Shown here piece by piece: positions 31,852 to 42,006 of a stretch of DNA of 64,000 nucleotides. The notes under the pieces are model-generated. The model was given only the letters and a program-made list of their open reading frames with translations, searched no databases and was not told where the DNA came from. Source of the stretch: Agromyces sp. Soil535 (lineage in GTDB: Bacteria; Actinomycetota; Actinomycetes; Actinomycetales; Microbacteriaceae); the NCBI RefSeq assembly GCF_001428255.1, contig NZ_LMRW01000023.1, positions 398,023 to 462,022 on the forward strand, read 5' to 3'. A program made the position numbers and the translations under genes. Position 1 is the first letter of the stretch. Every line of letters starts with the position of its first letter.

Positions 31852-31857
31852 ATTATC
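31852..31857 (-). promoter_or_regulatory. -10 box of the rsh promoter
   Basis: Minus-strand GATAAT, one mismatch from TATAAT, 20 bases before the rsh ATG; it gives a short leader that just contains the Shine-Dalgarno. It lies between secF and rsh, so rsh can be transcribed apart from secDF. Confidence 0.5.
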
Positions 31858-31902
31858 CCCGTTCCGTGGTGTGCCCCGTGCTGCGCTCGCCCCGGGCGAA
31901 CA

Positions 31903-32922
31903 TCACGTGCCCGGCAGGGACGCCACGTCGCGGACGGCGGAGGCGGCGCGCTCGCGCTCCTTCAGCACCTTCTGCTCGTGTCGCCGGATCGCCGGCTCGC
32001 CCTCGCGCAGTTGCGAGTACAGTGGCGCCGCGATGAAGACGGTCGACCAGGTGCCGACGATGATGCCGATGAGCAGGGCGAGCGAGATGTCGCGCAGCGT
32101 ATCCGCTCCGAGCACGCCCGCACCGATGAACAGGATCGCCGCGACCGGGAGCGCCGCCACCACGCTCGTGTTGATCGAGCGCACGAGGGTCTGGTTCACC
32201 GCGAGGTTCACCGACTCGGCGAACGTCCGGCGCGATTCCTGCCCGTCTTCCGCAGTGTTCTCACGGATCTTGTCGAAGACCACGACGGTGTCGTAGAGCG
32301 AGTAGCTGAGGATGGTCAGGATGCCGATCGTGGCTGCAGGGCTGATCTCGAAGCCGACGGCGGAGTAGATGCCGACCGTGACCACGAGGTCGCCGATGAG
32401 CGCGAGGATCGCCGCGAGCGACATCTTCCACGTTCGGAAGTACAACGCCATGATGATCGCGGCGAGCAACACGAACGCGAGGAGGCCCACCAGGGCCTGC
32501 CTCGTGACATCCGCTCCCCAGCTCGGGCCGATGAACGAGGAGGTGACCTCGGACTCGGGCACGTCGTAGGCCTCGGCGAGTGCCGTCGTGACGGCGCGCG
32601 AGTCCTCCTGCTCGAGTTGGTCGGTCTGCACGCGCACGCCATCGCCGCCGACGATGGTCACGTGGGCGGTTGCGTCGGGAACCACGGATGCCACGGCGTC
32701 GATCCCGGGCTGCGACGTCGCGTTCTCGACACCCGCGATCTGGAACTGCGAACCGCCCCGGAACTCGATGCTGAAGTTGACGCCTCGCAGCACGGGGATG
32801 AGCACCGTGAGGATGATCAGCGCCCCCGCGATGGCGTACCACTTCTTGCGCCCGCCGACGAAGTTGAACGAGCGCTTGCCGGTGTAGAGGTCGTTGCCGA
32901 ATGTGGTGAGCCGGTTGGCCAT
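31903..32922 (-). CDS. secF: Protein translocase subunit SecF
   Basis: A 339-residue inner component of the SecDF complex, which uses proton-motive force to pull exported proteins out of SecYEG. Six membrane segments are seen, starting WYAIAGALIILTVLIPVL, with a periplasmic loop carrying FSIEFRGGSQFQI and the family motif VVFDKIRENTAED near the fourth to fifth helices. The ATG overlaps the secD stop (TGATG). The C-terminal charged tail is normal. Confidence 0.95.
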   Translation of the reverse strand: MANRLTTFGNDLYTGKRSFNFVGGRKKWYAIAGALIILTVLIPVLRGVNFSIEFRGGSQFQIAGVENATSQPGIDAVASVVPDATAHVTIVGGDGVRVQTDQLEQEDSRAVTTALAEAYDVPESEVTSSFIGPSWGADVTRQALVGLLAFVLLAAIIMALYFRTWKMSLAAILALIGDLVVTVGIYSAVGFEISPAATIGILTILSYSLYDTVVVFDKIRENTAEDGQESRRTFAESVNLAVNQTLVRSINTSVVAALPVAAILFIGAGVLGADTLRDISLALLIGIIVGTWSTVFIAAPLYSQLREGEPAIRRHEQKVLKERERAASAVRDVASLPGT

Positions 32923-34655
32923 CAGGACTCCTTGCCTTCGCTCGTCCCGCTGCCGACACCGGCGGTGGCCTTGCGTTCTGCGATGGTCTGGCGCTTCTGC
33001 GCCTCCTTCGCGCTCGACGCGACCTTGCTGGCGGGCACCGCGACCGGCTTGCGGAACTCGGCGCGGCCGCGGTATACCGCGCCCAGCGCGGTGGGGTCGA
33101 GCCCCGACCACGGATTGCCGCTCGAGAAGAACCTGGTCTGTGCGAGCAGTTGCAGCATCGGGTGGGTGAACAGGATCACCACCACGACGTCGATGATCGT
33201 GGTGAGACCCAGCGTGTAGGCGAAGCCCTTTACGCTTCCGACCGCGAGGATGAACAGCACGATCGCGGCGAGGAGGTTTGTGCTCTTGGAGGCGAGGATC
33301 GTGCGGAAGGCCCGCTTCCAGCCGGCCTCGACGGCCCCCACCAGAGGCCTTCCGTCACGCAATTCGTCACGCACGCGTTCGAAGTACACGATGAACGAGT
33401 CGGCCGTGAAGCCGATCGCGACGATGAGGCCCGCGATGCCCGCGAGCGACAGGCGGTACCCCTCGCGCCACGAGAGGATCGTGATCATCAGGTACGTGAT
33501 GAGCCCCACGATCGCGAGCGATGCGATCGTCACGGAGCCGAGCGCCCGGTATTGGAACAGGGTGTAGATCACGACGAGGACGAGGCCGATGAGGCCGGCG
33601 ATGAGGCCGGACTGCAGCTGCGAGGTGCCGAGTGTCGCGGAGATCGTGTCGGATGACTGCACGGTGAAGCTGATCGGCAGCGCGCCGAACTTGAGCTGGT
33701 CGGCGAGCGACTTCGACGACTCCTGCGTGAAGCTGCCCGTGATCTGCGGGCGCCCGTCGGTGATGGCGCCGTTCATCTGCGGCGCCGTGAGCACCGCGCC
33801 GTCGAGCACGAACGCGAACTGGTCGCGCGGCGTCTGGCCGTTCAGGCCGTAGAGGCGCGTGCTGACCGCGGCGAAGTCCTTGGTGCCCTGTTCGTCGAAC
33901 TGGATGTTCACGGCCCACTGGCCCGTGTTCGCACCCGTGGACGTCTGCACCATGCCGTTGGTGGCGTCGACGATGTTCTCGCCGCTCGCCTCGACCGGGC
34001 CGAGCAGGTACTTCGCGCTACGGGACACGTCGCAGGTGACGAGCGGCTCGTCGGCCGGCGCCACGTTCGTCGCGGCCTCGTCGAGCGTGGAGCAGTCGAA
34101 GTTGTCGAACTCGTTCTGCAGGGCCGGCGTGATCCACGCGGGGTCGCTGCCGTCGGTCGGCTCGGCGGTCGGCGTGGACTCGAGCTCCTCTGCGGGCTCC
34201 GTGGGCTCGGGGCTGGCGCTCGCGTCGACCGACTGGTTGGTCGCGGCATCCGCCAGCAGCACGGCCCGCAACTCGAGCTTCGCCGAGGACTCGATGCGCG
34301 CGCGGGTCTGGTCGTCGAGCTCGCCCGGGATACGGACGACGACGTTCGAGCCCTCGGTGTTGATCTCCGCCTCTGCGACGCCCGACGCGTCGACGCGCTG
34401 GCGGATGATCGAGACGGCCTGGTCGAGCTGCTCCTGTGAGACGGACTGTCCGGTCTCGACCTTCGGTTCGAGGATGATCTGCGTGCCGCCCTCGAGGTCG
34501 AGGGCGAGCTTCGGCGTCCATGAGCCGCCGGCCCAGATCACACCCGCCGCGTTGATGGCGAACAGCCCGATGATGATGACACCGAGCCAGGTCAGCGATC
34601 GCCGAGCCTTGCGAACGGGGGTCGGCCGGGATGACCGCTTCGATGGTGCAGCCAC
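32922..34655 (-). CDS. secD: Protein translocase subunit SecD
   Basis: A 577-residue SecDF subunit with an N-terminal membrane helix (LTWLGVIIIGLFAINAAGVI), a large extracytoplasmic head (GLDLEGGTQ-like LALDLEGGTQIILEP, then a Glu/Thr/Pro-rich insert) and five C-terminal helices including GFTADSFIVYFERVRDELRD. The GTG at 34655 is a reasonable start but its Shine-Dalgarno is weak, and in-frame starts further upstream (to 34775) would overlap yajC; the N-terminus is therefore uncertain by tens of residues. Confidence 0.92.
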   Translation of the reverse strand: MAAPSKRSSRPTPVRKARRSLTWLGVIIIGLFAINAAGVIWAGGSWTPKLALDLEGGTQIILEPKVETGQSVSQEQLDQAVSIIRQRVDASGVAEAEINTEGSNVVVRIPGELDDQTRARIESSAKLELRAVLLADAATNQSVDASASPEPTEPAEELESTPTAEPTDGSDPAWITPALQNEFDNFDCSTLDEAATNVAPADEPLVTCDVSRSAKYLLGPVEASGENIVDATNGMVQTSTGANTGQWAVNIQFDEQGTKDFAAVSTRLYGLNGQTPRDQFAFVLDGAVLTAPQMNGAITDGRPQITGSFTQESSKSLADQLKFGALPISFTVQSSDTISATLGTSQLQSGLIAGLIGLVLVVIYTLFQYRALGSVTIASLAIVGLITYLMITILSWREGYRLSLAGIAGLIVAIGFTADSFIVYFERVRDELRDGRPLVGAVEAGWKRAFRTILASKSTNLLAAIVLFILAVGSVKGFAYTLGLTTIIDVVVVILFTHPMLQLLAQTRFFSSGNPWSGLDPTALGAVYRGRAEFRKPVAVPASKVASSAKEAQKRQTIAERKATAGVGSGTSEGKES

Positions 34656-34719
34656 GTGTTCTGCTTTCTCTGCAAGAGCCCGCGCGACGTCGCGACGGGC
34701 CGAGCCTCTGGTGGGAGCC

Positions 34720-35106
34720 TTAGTCGTCCGACTTCTTGGTGTCGGGTGACTCGTCGGTCGGCGTGTCGTCGACACGCTCGCCGAACTCGGGCTCGCCCTC
34801 GACGTCGTCGTGACCGACCTCGGTCGTGGTGTCGACCTCAGCCGGCTCCACCACGCGGGCGATCGTCTGGCGGTGCACCGTGAGCACCGTGCCGGGCGAG
34901 GTCTCGAGGAGCACCTGGCTCTCGTCTTCGTCGATCGAGAGGATGGTGCCGAAGACGCCGAAGTTGGTCATGACCTTCGCCCCCGGCTGGACCTTCGCCT
35001 GCAGGTTCCGTGCGTCGGACTGGCGCTTGCGCGAGTTGCGGAACATGAAGAAGATCAGCACCGCCAGGACGGCGAGCATGATGATAGTGAAGGGATCGAA
35101 CGTCAT
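34720..35106 (-). CDS. yajC: Preprotein translocase subunit YajC
   Basis: A 128-residue single-pass membrane protein associated with SecDF. Membrane helix at about residues 7-24 (TIIMLAVLAVLIFFMF), then the conserved RNSRKRQ, a small beta domain (PGAKVMTNFGVFGTILSID) and a long acidic, disordered tail. Usual order yajC-secD-secF is kept. GGGGGAGG lies just upstream of the ATG, a strong Shine-Dalgarno. Confidence 0.93.
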   Translation of the reverse strand: MTFDPFTIIMLAVLAVLIFFMFRNSRKRQSDARNLQAKVQPGAKVMTNFGVFGTILSIDEDESQVLLETSPGTVLTVHRQTIARVVEPAEVDTTTEVGHDDVEGEPEFGERVDDTPTDESPDTKKSDD

Positions 35107-35177
35107 GAGGGGGAGGAACCTTCCGGTGTGCGGCGTGCCGCACGAAGTCGACGGCGTTGAGGACGAAGCCTCAATGG

Positions 35178-35183
35178 ATTATA
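35178..35183 (-). promoter_or_regulatory. -10 box of yajC-secDF promoter
   Basis: A perfect TATAAT on the minus strand overlapping the ruvB stop codon. RNA starting near 35171 would have a leader of about 65 bases with a GTGCGGC/GCCGCAC hairpin (35128-35143) before the Shine-Dalgarno. The -35 region is weak. Confidence 0.55.
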
Positions 35184-36237
35184 GGTCATCGATCGGCAGG
35201 GTCGCTGCGCCCTCGGGTGCACCCTGCGACAGCCCGAAATGGCGCCACGCCGCCGGCGTCGCCACTCGACCTCTGGGGGTTCGCGTGATGAGCCCGATGC
35301 GGACCAGGAAGGGCTCGACCACCGCCTCGATCGTCTCGGCCTCCTCCCCCACGGAGACCGCCAGGGTGTTGAGCCCGACGGGGCCCCCGCCGAACCTCGT
35401 GAGGATCGTCTGCATGACCGCCCGGTCGAGCCGGTCGAGCCCGAGCGGGTCGACATCGTAGAGGTCGAGCGCTGCCCGCACTGCGTCGATGTCGGCCCTT
35501 CCGCCATGCACGAGCGCGTAGTCGCGGACGCGACGGAGCAGGCGGTTGGCGATGCGGGGCGTGCCACGGCAGCGCCCGGCGATCTCGGCGATGGCCTCGC
35601 GGTCGATGGCGAGGCCGAGCAGGCTCGCCGCCCGCACCAGCACCTGTTCGAGCTCCGCCTCGTCATAGAACTCGAGGTGGGCGGTGAAGCCGAACCGGTC
35701 GCGAAGCGGGTTCGGCAGGAGGCCGGCGCGCGTGGTGGCGCCCACGAGCGTGAACGGGGCGAGGTCGAGCGGAACCGACGTGGCGCCGGCGCCCTTGCCC
35801 ACCATGATGTCGATGCGGAAGTCCTCCATCGCGAGATACAGCATCTCCTCGGCCGCGCGCGCCATGCGGTGGATCTCGTCGATGAAGAGCACTTCACCCG
35901 GCACGAGGGAGCTGAGGATCGCGGCGAGGTCGCCGGCGTGCTGGATCGCCGGGCCGCTCGACATGCGCAGCGGGCGGCCGCCCTCGTGGGCGACGATCAT
36001 CGCGAGGGTGGTCTTGCCGAGGCCAGGCGGGCCGGCGAGCAGGATGTGGTCGGGCGTGCGCTGCTGCAGCGTTGCGGCGGTGAGCAGCAGGTGCAGCTGC
36101 CCGCGCACGCGGGTCTGCCCGACGAACTCGGCGAGGCTGCGGGGCCGGAGCGCCCCTTCGAAGGCGAGCTCCGCCTCCGACGCGAGCACCGGGTCGGTGA
36201 GGTCGAGGTCGGGCTCGTCCATCTCGCTGCGGCTCAT
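35179..36237 (-). CDS. ruvB: Holliday junction branch migration ATPase RuvB
   Basis: A 352-residue AAA+ motor that drives branch migration on RuvA-bound junctions. Walker [20 protein letters not shown], Walker [12 protein letters not shown], sensor [11 protein letters not shown] and the C-terminal winged helix ending LGLSQG. The start overlaps ruvA by 4 bases. Length is normal. Confidence 0.97.
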   Translation of the reverse strand: MSRSEMDEPDLDLTDPVLASEAELAFEGALRPRSLAEFVGQTRVRGQLHLLLTAATLQQRTPDHILLAGPPGLGKTTLAMIVAHEGGRPLRMSSGPAIQHAGDLAAILSSLVPGEVLFIDEIHRMARAAEEMLYLAMEDFRIDIMVGKGAGATSVPLDLAPFTLVGATTRAGLLPNPLRDRFGFTAHLEFYDEAELEQVLVRAASLLGLAIDREAIAEIAGRCRGTPRIANRLLRRVRDYALVHGGRADIDAVRAALDLYDVDPLGLDRLDRAVMQTILTRFGGGPVGLNTLAVSVGEEAETIEAVVEPFLVRIGLITRTPRGRVATPAAWRHFGLSQGAPEGAATLPIDDL

Positions 36238-36854
36238 CTCGACCGGCCGAAGTGCTGTGCCGGCCCGAGGCGAGCCAGCGTGAGCCGCAGCAGCGCGGGC
36301 ACCGACGCGGCCTCCACGTCGGATGCCGCGGCCATCGTCTCTTCGACGGCGTCAGCCGCGACCCGCTCCGACCAGCCGAGCCCGGTGATCGCGGCGAGGA
36401 CGCTCTCGGCGACGCCACCGGCGGCCACGGTGGCCGGCATGGAAACCGACCGCGTGGAGACGAGCTTGCCCGCGAGCGACACCGTGATGAGCTTGGCGGT
36501 CTTCGGGCCGATGCCGCTCACCTTGCGGAACACGGCATCGTCGTCGGCCTGCACGGCCGAGGCCACCTGCTCGGGTGAGAGCGCCGAGAGCACGCCGAGC
36601 GCCGATTTCGGCCCGACGCCGGTGACGCCGATGAGCAGCTCGAACACGTCGAGCTCGTCGCGGGTGGCGAACCCGAAGAGCGTCAACGCGTCCTCGCGCA
36701 CGATGAGGCTCGTGTGCACCGTGATCTCGTGGCCCTCTCGGCTCGCGAGCGCGAGCGCGGGCGTGGCGTTGACGTGGAACCCGACGCCGCCCACGTCGAT
36801 CACGACCGAACTGCCGGCTGCCGTGAGCACTCGGCCGCGGAGAGAGGAGATCAC
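36234..36854 (-). CDS. ruvA: Holliday junction DNA-binding protein RuvA
   Basis: A 206-residue protein that binds four-way junctions as a tetramer and loads RuvB. N-terminal OB domain starts [20 protein letters not shown]; the central helix-hairpin-helix motifs are [17 protein letters not shown] and [16 protein letters not shown]; a flexible linker and small C-terminal domain III follow. It overlaps ruvB and ruvC by 4 bases each, the standard ruvCAB operon. Confidence 0.96.
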   Translation of the reverse strand: MISSLRGRVLTAAGSSVVIDVGGVGFHVNATPALALASREGHEITVHTSLIVREDALTLFGFATRDELDVFELLIGVTGVGPKSALGVLSALSPEQVASAVQADDDAVFRKVSGIGPKTAKLITVSLAGKLVSTRSVSMPATVAAGGVAESVLAAITGLGWSERVAADAVEETMAAASDVEAASVPALLRLTLARLGPAQHFGRSR

Positions 36855-37459
36855 TCCTTCACCCTACGGGCCGCCCCCGACACGGCGGCGGAACGCTCCG
36901 CGGCGAGCCACGCCCGTTGCGCGGGCGTGAGCGCCGCATCGCCGGCCTGTGCGGCACTCGCGTCGGTCACGGCGGCCCCCGCCGCACCGCCCGTGCGCCA
37001 GGCGTGGCAGATCGCCAGCGCGAGCGCGTCGGCGGCATCCGCCGGCTTCGGCACCGCGTCGAGCCCGAGGATGCGGGCGACCATCGCCCCCACCTGCGCC
37101 TTGTCGGCGCGACCGTAGCCCGTGATCGCGGCCTTCACCTCGCTCGGCGTGTGCAGCGCGACCGGCAACGCCCGCCGCGCGGCGATGAGCATCGCGACGC
37201 CCGAGATCTGTGCGGTGCCCATGATCGTCGAGACGTCGCTGCGGGCGAACACCCGCTCGAGCGCGACCGCCTGCGGCCGGTGCTCCTCGATGATCGCCTC
37301 GAGCCCGTCGGCGATCCGCGCGAGGCGGCGCGGCGTGTCGAGGTCGGCCGGCGAACGCAGCACGACGACGTCGACGAGCCTGGCGGTGCGGTTCGGCTCG
37401 ACGTCGACCACCCCCACGCCGCAGCGCGTGAGCCCCGGGTCGATGCCAAGCACGCGCAC
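36851..37459 (-). CDS. ruvC: Holliday junction resolvase RuvC
   Basis: A 202-residue nuclease that resolves Holliday junctions. The first catalytic Asp is in [18 protein letters not shown] at the N-terminus; Glu is in [13 protein letters not shown], and the final Asp pair in the [16 protein letters not shown] segment. The GTG at 37459 gives the family N-terminus exactly; the longer frame to 37630 runs into yebC. Begins 10 bases after the yebC stop. Confidence 0.95.
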   Translation of the reverse strand: MRVLGIDPGLTRCGVGVVDVEPNRTARLVDVVVLRSPADLDTPRRLARIADGLEAIIEEHRPQAVALERVFARSDVSTIMGTAQISGVAMLIAARRALPVALHTPSEVKAAITGYGRADKAQVGAMVARILGLDAVPKPADAADALALAICHAWRTGGAAGAAVTDASAAQAGDAALTPAQRAWLAAERSAAVSGAARRVKE

Positions 37460-37469
37460 GGTGATCGGC

Positions 37470-38225
37470 CTACTCCGCCTCGAGCACGGCCTGCACCTCT
37501 GCCGAGAGGTCGAAGTTGCTGTAGACGTTCTGCACGTCGTCGCTGTCCTCGAGGGCGTCGATGAGCCGGAACACCTTGCGGGCGGTGTCGGCGTCGATCT
37601 CGACCTTGAGCGACGGCACGAACGCGGCATCCGCCGAGTCGTAGTCGATGCCCGCCTCCTGCAGTGCCGTGCGCGCCGCCACCATGTCGGATGCCTCGGT
37701 GATCACCTCGAACGTATCGCCCTCGTTGGTGACCTCCTCCGCGCCGGCGTCGAGCACTGCGACGAGCACGTCGTCCTCCGTGGTGCCCTCGGCGGGGACC
37801 ACGATGACGCCCTTGCGGGAGAAGTTGTAGGCGACCGAGCCGGGATCGGCCATCGTGCCGCCGTTGCGGGTCATGAGGGTGCGCACCTCGGCGGCGGCGC
37901 GGTTCCTGTTGTCGGTGAGGCACTCGATGAGCAGTGCGACGCCGTTGGGGCCGTAGCCCTCGTACATGATCGTCGCGTAGTCGATCGACTCACCGGTGAG
38001 GCCGGCGCCGCGCTTGATGGCGCGGTCGATGTTGTCGTTCGGCACCGAGGTCTTCTTGGCCTTCTGCACGGCGTCGACGAGCGTCGGGTTGCCGGAGAGA
38101 TCGGCGCCGCCCATCTTCGCGGCTACCTCGATGTTCTTGATGAGCTTCGCGAACGACTTCGCCCGTCGTGCGTCGATGACGGCCTTCTTGTGCTTGGTCG
38201 TCGCCCACTTGGAATGCCCGGACAT
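37470..38225 (-). CDS. yebC: YebC/PmpR family protein
   Basis: A 251-residue protein of the YebC family, starting [20 protein letters not shown]. Family members act as transcriptional regulators, and recent work on other bacteria also links them to relieving ribosome stalling. Further family segments are [31 protein letters not shown] and NKNR-like RNRAAAEVR. The ATG has AGGAGC 4-9 bases upstream. It is first in the yebC-ruvCAB unit. Confidence 0.95.
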   Translation of the reverse strand: MSGHSKWATTKHKKAVIDARRAKSFAKLIKNIEVAAKMGGADLSGNPTLVDAVQKAKKTSVPNDNIDRAIKRGAGLTGESIDYATIMYEGYGPNGVALLIECLTDNRNRAAAEVRTLMTRNGGTMADPGSVAYNFSRKGVIVVPAEGTTEDDVLVAVLDAGAEEVTNEGDTFEVITEASDMVAARTALQEAGIDYDSADAAFVPSLKVEIDADTARKVFRLIDALEDSDDVQNVYSNFDLSAEVQAVLEAE

Positions 38226-38270
38226 GATGCTCCTGAATCGCTTCGCGGCGGGTGCGTCCGCCGACAGACC

Positions 38271-38276
38271 ATTGTA
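38271..38276 (-). promoter_or_regulatory. -10 box of the yebC-ruvCAB operon
   Basis: Minus-strand TACAAT, one mismatch from consensus, 45 bases before the yebC ATG. No good -35 hexamer. Confidence 0.5.
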
Positions 38277-38331
38277 AGGCAGCACCTGCGCCGGCTCCGG
38301 GTCGACGGGCGGATGCCGCGTGGACCCGCTC

Positions 38332-38862
38332 CTAGCCGAGCACCCTCCGGAGCGTGCGGAGGTTCCGATTGGTGGTCACCGGCTTGTACCTCGGCTTGGC
38401 CAGGAGCTTCGCGAACGGCGTGCCGACGGTCGTGCCCTTCACGGGGTTCCAGTAGACGACGCCTTCGCCCCTCGCGAGCGGATCGACGTCGGGATCGGCC
38501 CCGTCGGCGAAGCGCATGAGCTCGTCGACGACGCCAGCCTCCGAGGCGAAGATCACCCACGGTTGTCGGCTCGCATCATCGGCGTCGAACGGGAACCCCT
38601 CGACGGCGCGTTCGAGTTCCTCGCGGGTCACGAGGATGATCCACGCGTCGTAGCCGAACCGGTCGCGGAGCGCCCGCTCGATGCGGCCCTTCAGCGCCGC
38701 GTCGGATTCGCGCTTCGCCGATGCGAAGGTCACGTTCCCGCTCGCGAGCACGGTGCGCACGTCATCGAAGCCGAGGCCGTCGAACAGCTCGCGGAGCTCG
38801 GGCGACCTGATCGTGATGCCGCCGACGTTCACGCCACGAAGCAGTGCGATGAAGTCGGTCAT
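38332..38862 (-). CDS. DUF1697 family protein
   Basis: A 176-residue protein matching DUF1697: [20 protein letters not shown] at the start, [14 protein letters not shown], and the end [16 protein letters not shown]. The family is widespread in actinobacteria with no assigned function. It lies as a single gene between yebC and the CPBP gene. The -10 box is 6 bases from the ATG, suggesting a leaderless mRNA. Confidence 0.88.
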   Translation of the reverse strand: MTDFIALLRGVNVGGITIRSPELRELFDGLGFDDVRTVLASGNVTFASAKRESDAALKGRIERALRDRFGYDAWIILVTREELERAVEGFPFDADDASRQPWVIFASEAGVVDELMRFADGADPDVDPLARGEGVVYWNPVKGTTVGTPFAKLLAKPRYKPVTTNRNLRTLRRVLG

Positions 38863-38868
38863 GGTGTG

Positions 38869-38874
38869 ACCCTA
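38869..38874 (-). promoter_or_regulatory. -10 box of a probable leaderless DUF1697 transcript
   Basis: Minus-strand TAGGGT (TANNNT) is followed by CACACC and then the ATG, so transcription should start at the initiation codon. Confidence 0.5.
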
Positions 38875-38895
38875 CCGAGGGCGGCCGACACGCGC

Positions 38896-39735
38896 TCACC
38901 GATCCACGCTGATCGCCGTGGCCACCGCCTCCTGGGCTGCCGTGGTGGGCGCGCGGCGCCAGGCGGCGTACACGATCGCGGCGATCACGAGGATCACCGC
39001 GAACTGCAGCACGGCCGCCACGTCGCTCGCCTGGGGCAGGAGGGCACCGGCCGCGTTCCCTGCGAAGTGGACGAGGATCGCCGCCCAGACCGCGCCGCCG
39101 AGGCGTTCGGTGAGGAACAGGTACGTCACCGAGAGCGGGAGCAGCGAGACCATGAAGAGCAGTCCACGAAGGGTGAACAGCCCCATCGCCTGCTGGCCGG
39201 TGCCCTCCAGGAAGAACAGCGGCACATGCCAGACCGCCCACGCCGCACCGACGACGGCCGCCGTGGCGAGGATCCCGAAGCGGGTGCGCAGCCGCGGCTG
39301 GAGGTAGCCCCGCCATCCGAACTCCTCCGCCAGCGGTCCGGCGATGAGGAACGTGACGACGAACAGCAGCAGTCCCCCGGATGCCGCGACGACCCCGCCG
39401 GCCGACGATCCGAACCCCCCGGCGTCGAGTGCCGCCTCGGTCACGACGGCCGGCAGCGCACCGAGGACGAGCGCGAGTGGGAGCCACAGCCAGGGGACCC
39501 GAACCCGCGTCCGCGGAACGTTTCCGTGTCGCAGTACGACGTAGGCGCCGAGTGCGGCGAGAGAGGGGCCGCTCGCGCCGAGGGCGAACCACCAGATGGC
39601 CGGTGACGACGTGACCGGTGTTCCGTGGATACCGGCGACGAGCCAGAGCCCCCAGCTGACGACGAGGCAGATGATCGCGAAGACCGTGAGCTGACGGCGT
39701 GTGGAAGCGCCCATCGCGCCGGAAGGTGAGGTCAT
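38896..39735 (-). CDS. CPBP family intramembrane metalloprotease
   Basis: A 279-residue membrane protein with about seven to eight hydrophobic segments. The CPBP/Abi catalytic motifs are intact: EEFGWRGYLQPRL (EExxxR), WHVPLFF and HFAGNAAGALL. Relatives process prenylated proteins, mature bacteriocins or confer self-immunity; the substrate here is unknown. A long frame continuing upstream through pdxT is a shadow. The start is set by a promoter whose -10 box lies 6 bases from the ATG. Confidence 0.88.
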   Translation of the reverse strand: MTSPSGAMGASTRRQLTVFAIICLVVSWGLWLVAGIHGTPVTSSPAIWWFALGASGPSLAALGAYVVLRHGNVPRTRVRVPWLWLPLALVLGALPAVVTEAALDAGGFGSSAGGVVAASGGLLLFVVTFLIAGPLAEEFGWRGYLQPRLRTRFGILATAAVVGAAWAVWHVPLFFLEGTGQQAMGLFTLRGLLFMVSLLPLSVTYLFLTERLGGAVWAAILVHFAGNAAGALLPQASDVAAVLQFAVILVIAAIVYAAWRRAPTTAAQEAVATAISVDR

Positions 39736-39741
39736 GTCCGA

Positions 39742-39771
39742 ATGATGGCCCTTCCCGGCACGACATGCCAA
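39742..39771 (-). promoter_or_regulatory. Promoter of the CPBP protease gene
   Basis: Minus-strand TTGGCA (39766-39771), 18-base spacer, CATCAT (39742-39747), then 6 bases and the ATG: probably leaderless. It lies between the pdxT stop and the gene. Confidence 0.55.
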
Positions 39772-39781
39772 GGTCCGCATC

Positions 39782-40423
39782 TCAGCGTCGGTCGCGCACC
39801 TTGCCGAGGAAGTACTCGTGGAACCGGTACTCCCCCGTGATCTCGGGATGGAAGCTGGTGCCGAGCAGGTTTCCCTGCTCGACCGCGACGACGCGACCGT
39901 CGGCGAGTGCCGAGAGGGGGGTCGCCGCGGGGCCGACCGACTCGACCACCGGGCCGCGGATGAACACCGCGTGCACCGGCCCGTCACCGAGCGCGGGGAT
40001 GTCGAGGTCGGTCTCGAAGGACTGGTTCTGCGAACCGAAGGCGTTGCGGCGCACCACCACGTCGAGTCCGCCGAGGCTCTGCTGGCCGGCGATCGCGTCG
40101 AGCACGGTGTCGGCGAGCAGGATGAGGCCGGCACAGGTGCCGTACACCGGCAGGCCGTCGGCGATGGCCGCCTTGAGTGGCTCGGCGAGGCCGTATGCGC
40201 GCGCGAGCTTGTCCATGACCGTCGACTCGCCGCCGGGGATCACGAGACCGTCGACGGCGTCGAGCTCCTCGGGCCGGCGCACGAGCGACACGTGCGCGCC
40301 GAGGCGCGACAGCACGTGGGCATGCTCGCGGAAGTCGCCCTGCAGGGCGAGCACGCCGACGCGGGGACCGGCCGAGGCCTGGCCCTCCGTGCCGAGCGAT
40401 TCGCTGCGAAGGTTGGTGGTCAC
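39782..40423 (-). CDS. pdxT: Pyridoxal 5'-phosphate synthase glutaminase subunit
   Basis: A 213-residue class I amidotransferase that supplies ammonia to PdxS for vitamin B6 (PLP) synthesis. N-terminal [13 protein letters not shown], the oxyanion loop [11 protein letters not shown], nucleophile in [12 protein letters not shown], and the His/Glu pair in GTSFHPEIT. It overlaps the pdxS stop by 4 bases (ATGA), so the two subunits are made in step. Confidence 0.96.
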   Translation of the reverse strand: MTTNLRSESLGTEGQASAGPRVGVLALQGDFREHAHVLSRLGAHVSLVRRPEELDAVDGLVIPGGESTVMDKLARAYGLAEPLKAAIADGLPVYGTCAGLILLADTVLDAIAGQQSLGGLDVVVRRNAFGSQNQSFETDLDIPALGDGPVHAVFIRGPVVESVGPAATPLSALADGRVVAVEQGNLLGTSFHPEITGEYRFHEYFLGKVRDRR

Positions 40424-41337
40424 CAGCCGCGCTCGGCGAGGCGGTGCGGCGCGGCGAGGTCGGCGACGTTGATGCCGACCATGGCCTCACCGAGGCCGCG
40501 CGAGACATCCGCGATCACCGACGGGTCGTCGTAGAACGTGGTCGCCTTCACGATCGCGGCCGCGCGCTGCTCGGGGTTTCCCGACTTGAAGATGCCCGAG
40601 CCCACGAACACGCCGTCGGCGCCGAGCTGCATCATCATCGCGGCATCCGCCGGGGTGGCGACGCCGCCCGCGACGAACAGCACGACCGGAAGCTTGCCGG
40701 TCTCGGCGACCTCGAGCACGAGATCGTAGGGCGCCTGCAGCTCCTTCGCGGCGACGTACAGCTCGTCACGCGTCATCGACTTCAGCTGGTTGATCTCGGA
40801 GGTGATCTGGCGGATGTGCTTGGTCGCCTCGGAGACGTCGCCGGTGCCGGCCTCGCCCTTGGAGCGGATCATCGCCGCACCCTCGTTGATCCGACGGAGC
40901 GCCTCGCCGAGGTTCGTCGCACCGCACACGAACGGCGTGTTGAACGCCCACTTGTCGATGTGGTTCACGTAGTCGGCCGGCGAGAGCACCTCGGACTCGT
41001 CGATGTAGTCGACGTCGAGCGCCTGCAGCACCTGCGCCTCGACGAAGTGGCCGATGCGCGCCTTCGCCATCACCGGGATCGACACCTCGGCGATGATGGC
41101 CTCGATGAGGTCGGGATCGCTCATGCGCGCGACGCCGCCCTGCGAACGGATGTCGGCGGGCACCCGCTCGAGCGCCATGACCGCCACGGCACCCGCATCC
41201 TCGGCGATGCGCGCCTGCTCGGGCGTGACGACGTCCATGATGACGCCGCCCTTCAGCATCTCGGCGAGGCCGCGCTTCACACGGCTCGAGCCGGTCAGCG
41301 AGGTCGCGGCGGGCGCAGGGATGGAGCTCTCGGTCAT
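40420..41337 (-). CDS. pdxS: Pyridoxal 5'-phosphate synthase lyase subunit
   Basis: A 305-residue TIM-barrel PLP synthase that builds PLP from ribose 5-phosphate, glyceraldehyde 3-phosphate and PdxT-derived ammonia. Family motifs: [20 protein letters not shown] (first catalytic Lys), [26 protein letters not shown], and the phosphate-site [19 protein letters not shown] near the C-terminus. Highly conserved and full length. A -10 box lies 6 bases from the ATG, so the pdxST mRNA is probably leaderless. Confidence 0.97.
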   Translation of the reverse strand: MTESSIPAPAATSLTGSSRVKRGLAEMLKGGVIMDVVTPEQARIAEDAGAVAVMALERVPADIRSQGGVARMSDPDLIEAIIAEVSIPVMAKARIGHFVEAQVLQALDVDYIDESEVLSPADYVNHIDKWAFNTPFVCGATNLGEALRRINEGAAMIRSKGEAGTGDVSEATKHIRQITSEINQLKSMTRDELYVAAKELQAPYDLVLEVAETGKLPVVLFVAGGVATPADAAMMMQLGADGVFVGSGIFKSGNPEQRAAAIVKATTFYDDPSVIADVSRGLGEAMVGINVADLAAPHRLAERGW

Positions 41338-41343
41338 AGGTCA

Positions 41344-41349
41344 ATCCTA
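41344..41349 (-). promoter_or_regulatory. -10 box of a probable leaderless pdxST transcript
   Basis: Minus-strand TAGGAT, then TGACCT, then the pdxS ATG. No Shine-Dalgarno is present, consistent with transcription starting on the initiation codon. Confidence 0.55.
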
Positions 41350-41442
41350 GTCGTCGGAACGGGTGCGGCTCGTGCCACGGTGGAGGTCGCGCAGGCGCCG
41401 AGTGGACACCGTGTCCAGCTCGACCTCCCGCACGCGTGGGGT

Positions 41443-42006
41443 CTATGCGGGCCAGGCCTCGGCGATCTCCTGTCGCACTTCGCCGAGGAGGCGAGGCAGC
41501 GCCTTGGTGCCCGCGATGATCGGGAAGAAGTTGGAGTCCAGCGCCCACCTCGGCACGATGTGCTGGTGCAGGTGCTCGGAGATGCCGGCGCCGGCGATGC
41601 GGCCCTGGTTCATGCCGATGTTGAACCCGTCGCACCTCGATACCTGCTTCACCACGCGCATCGCGACCTGGGTGAGCTCGCCGATCTCGGCGACCTCCTC
41701 GGCGCGGGCTTCGTCGTACGTCGCGACGTGGCGGTACGGGCAGACGAGCAGGTGCCCGCTGTTGTAGGGGTACAGGTTGAGCAGGACGTAGGCGTGCGTG
41801 CCGCGGGCGACGATGAGCGACTGCTCATCGCTCATCTCGGGGGCGCGGCAGAACGGGCACGCGTGCTCGTCTGGCTGCTGCCCGTGCTGGATGTACACGA
41901 GGCGGTGCGGCGTCCAGAGCCGCTGGAACGCGTCGGGCACGCCGGCGAGGTCCGCCGCGGCATCCGTCGGCACGCCGTCGAACTCATCGGCCTGGTACGC
42001 GCTCAT
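41443..42006 (-). CDS. HIT family nucleotide hydrolase/phosphorylase
   Basis: A 187-residue histidine-triad protein. The active-site triad is in [11 protein letters not shown], with upstream [15 protein letters not shown] typical of the family; CPFC near residue 50 suggests a metal-binding pair with later residues. Homologues beside thrS in actinobacteria (for example Rv2613c) act on diadenosine polyphosphates by phosphorolysis or hydrolysis. Overlaps thrS by 4 bases. Confidence 0.92.
   Translation of the reverse strand: MSAYQADEFDGVPTDAAADLAGVPDAFQRLWTPHRLVYIQHGQQPDEHACPFCRAPEMSDEQSLIVARGTHAYVLLNLYPYNSGHLLVCPYRHVATYDEARAEEVAEIGELTQVAMRVVKQVSRCDGFNIGMNQGRIAGAGISEHLHQHIVPRWALDSNFFPIIAGTKALPRLLGEVRQEIAEAWPA

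Noticed and set aside
31853..31902. Terminator between secF and rsh
   Set aside because: I looked for a stem-loop after secF and found none convincing; only the rsh -10 box is visible.
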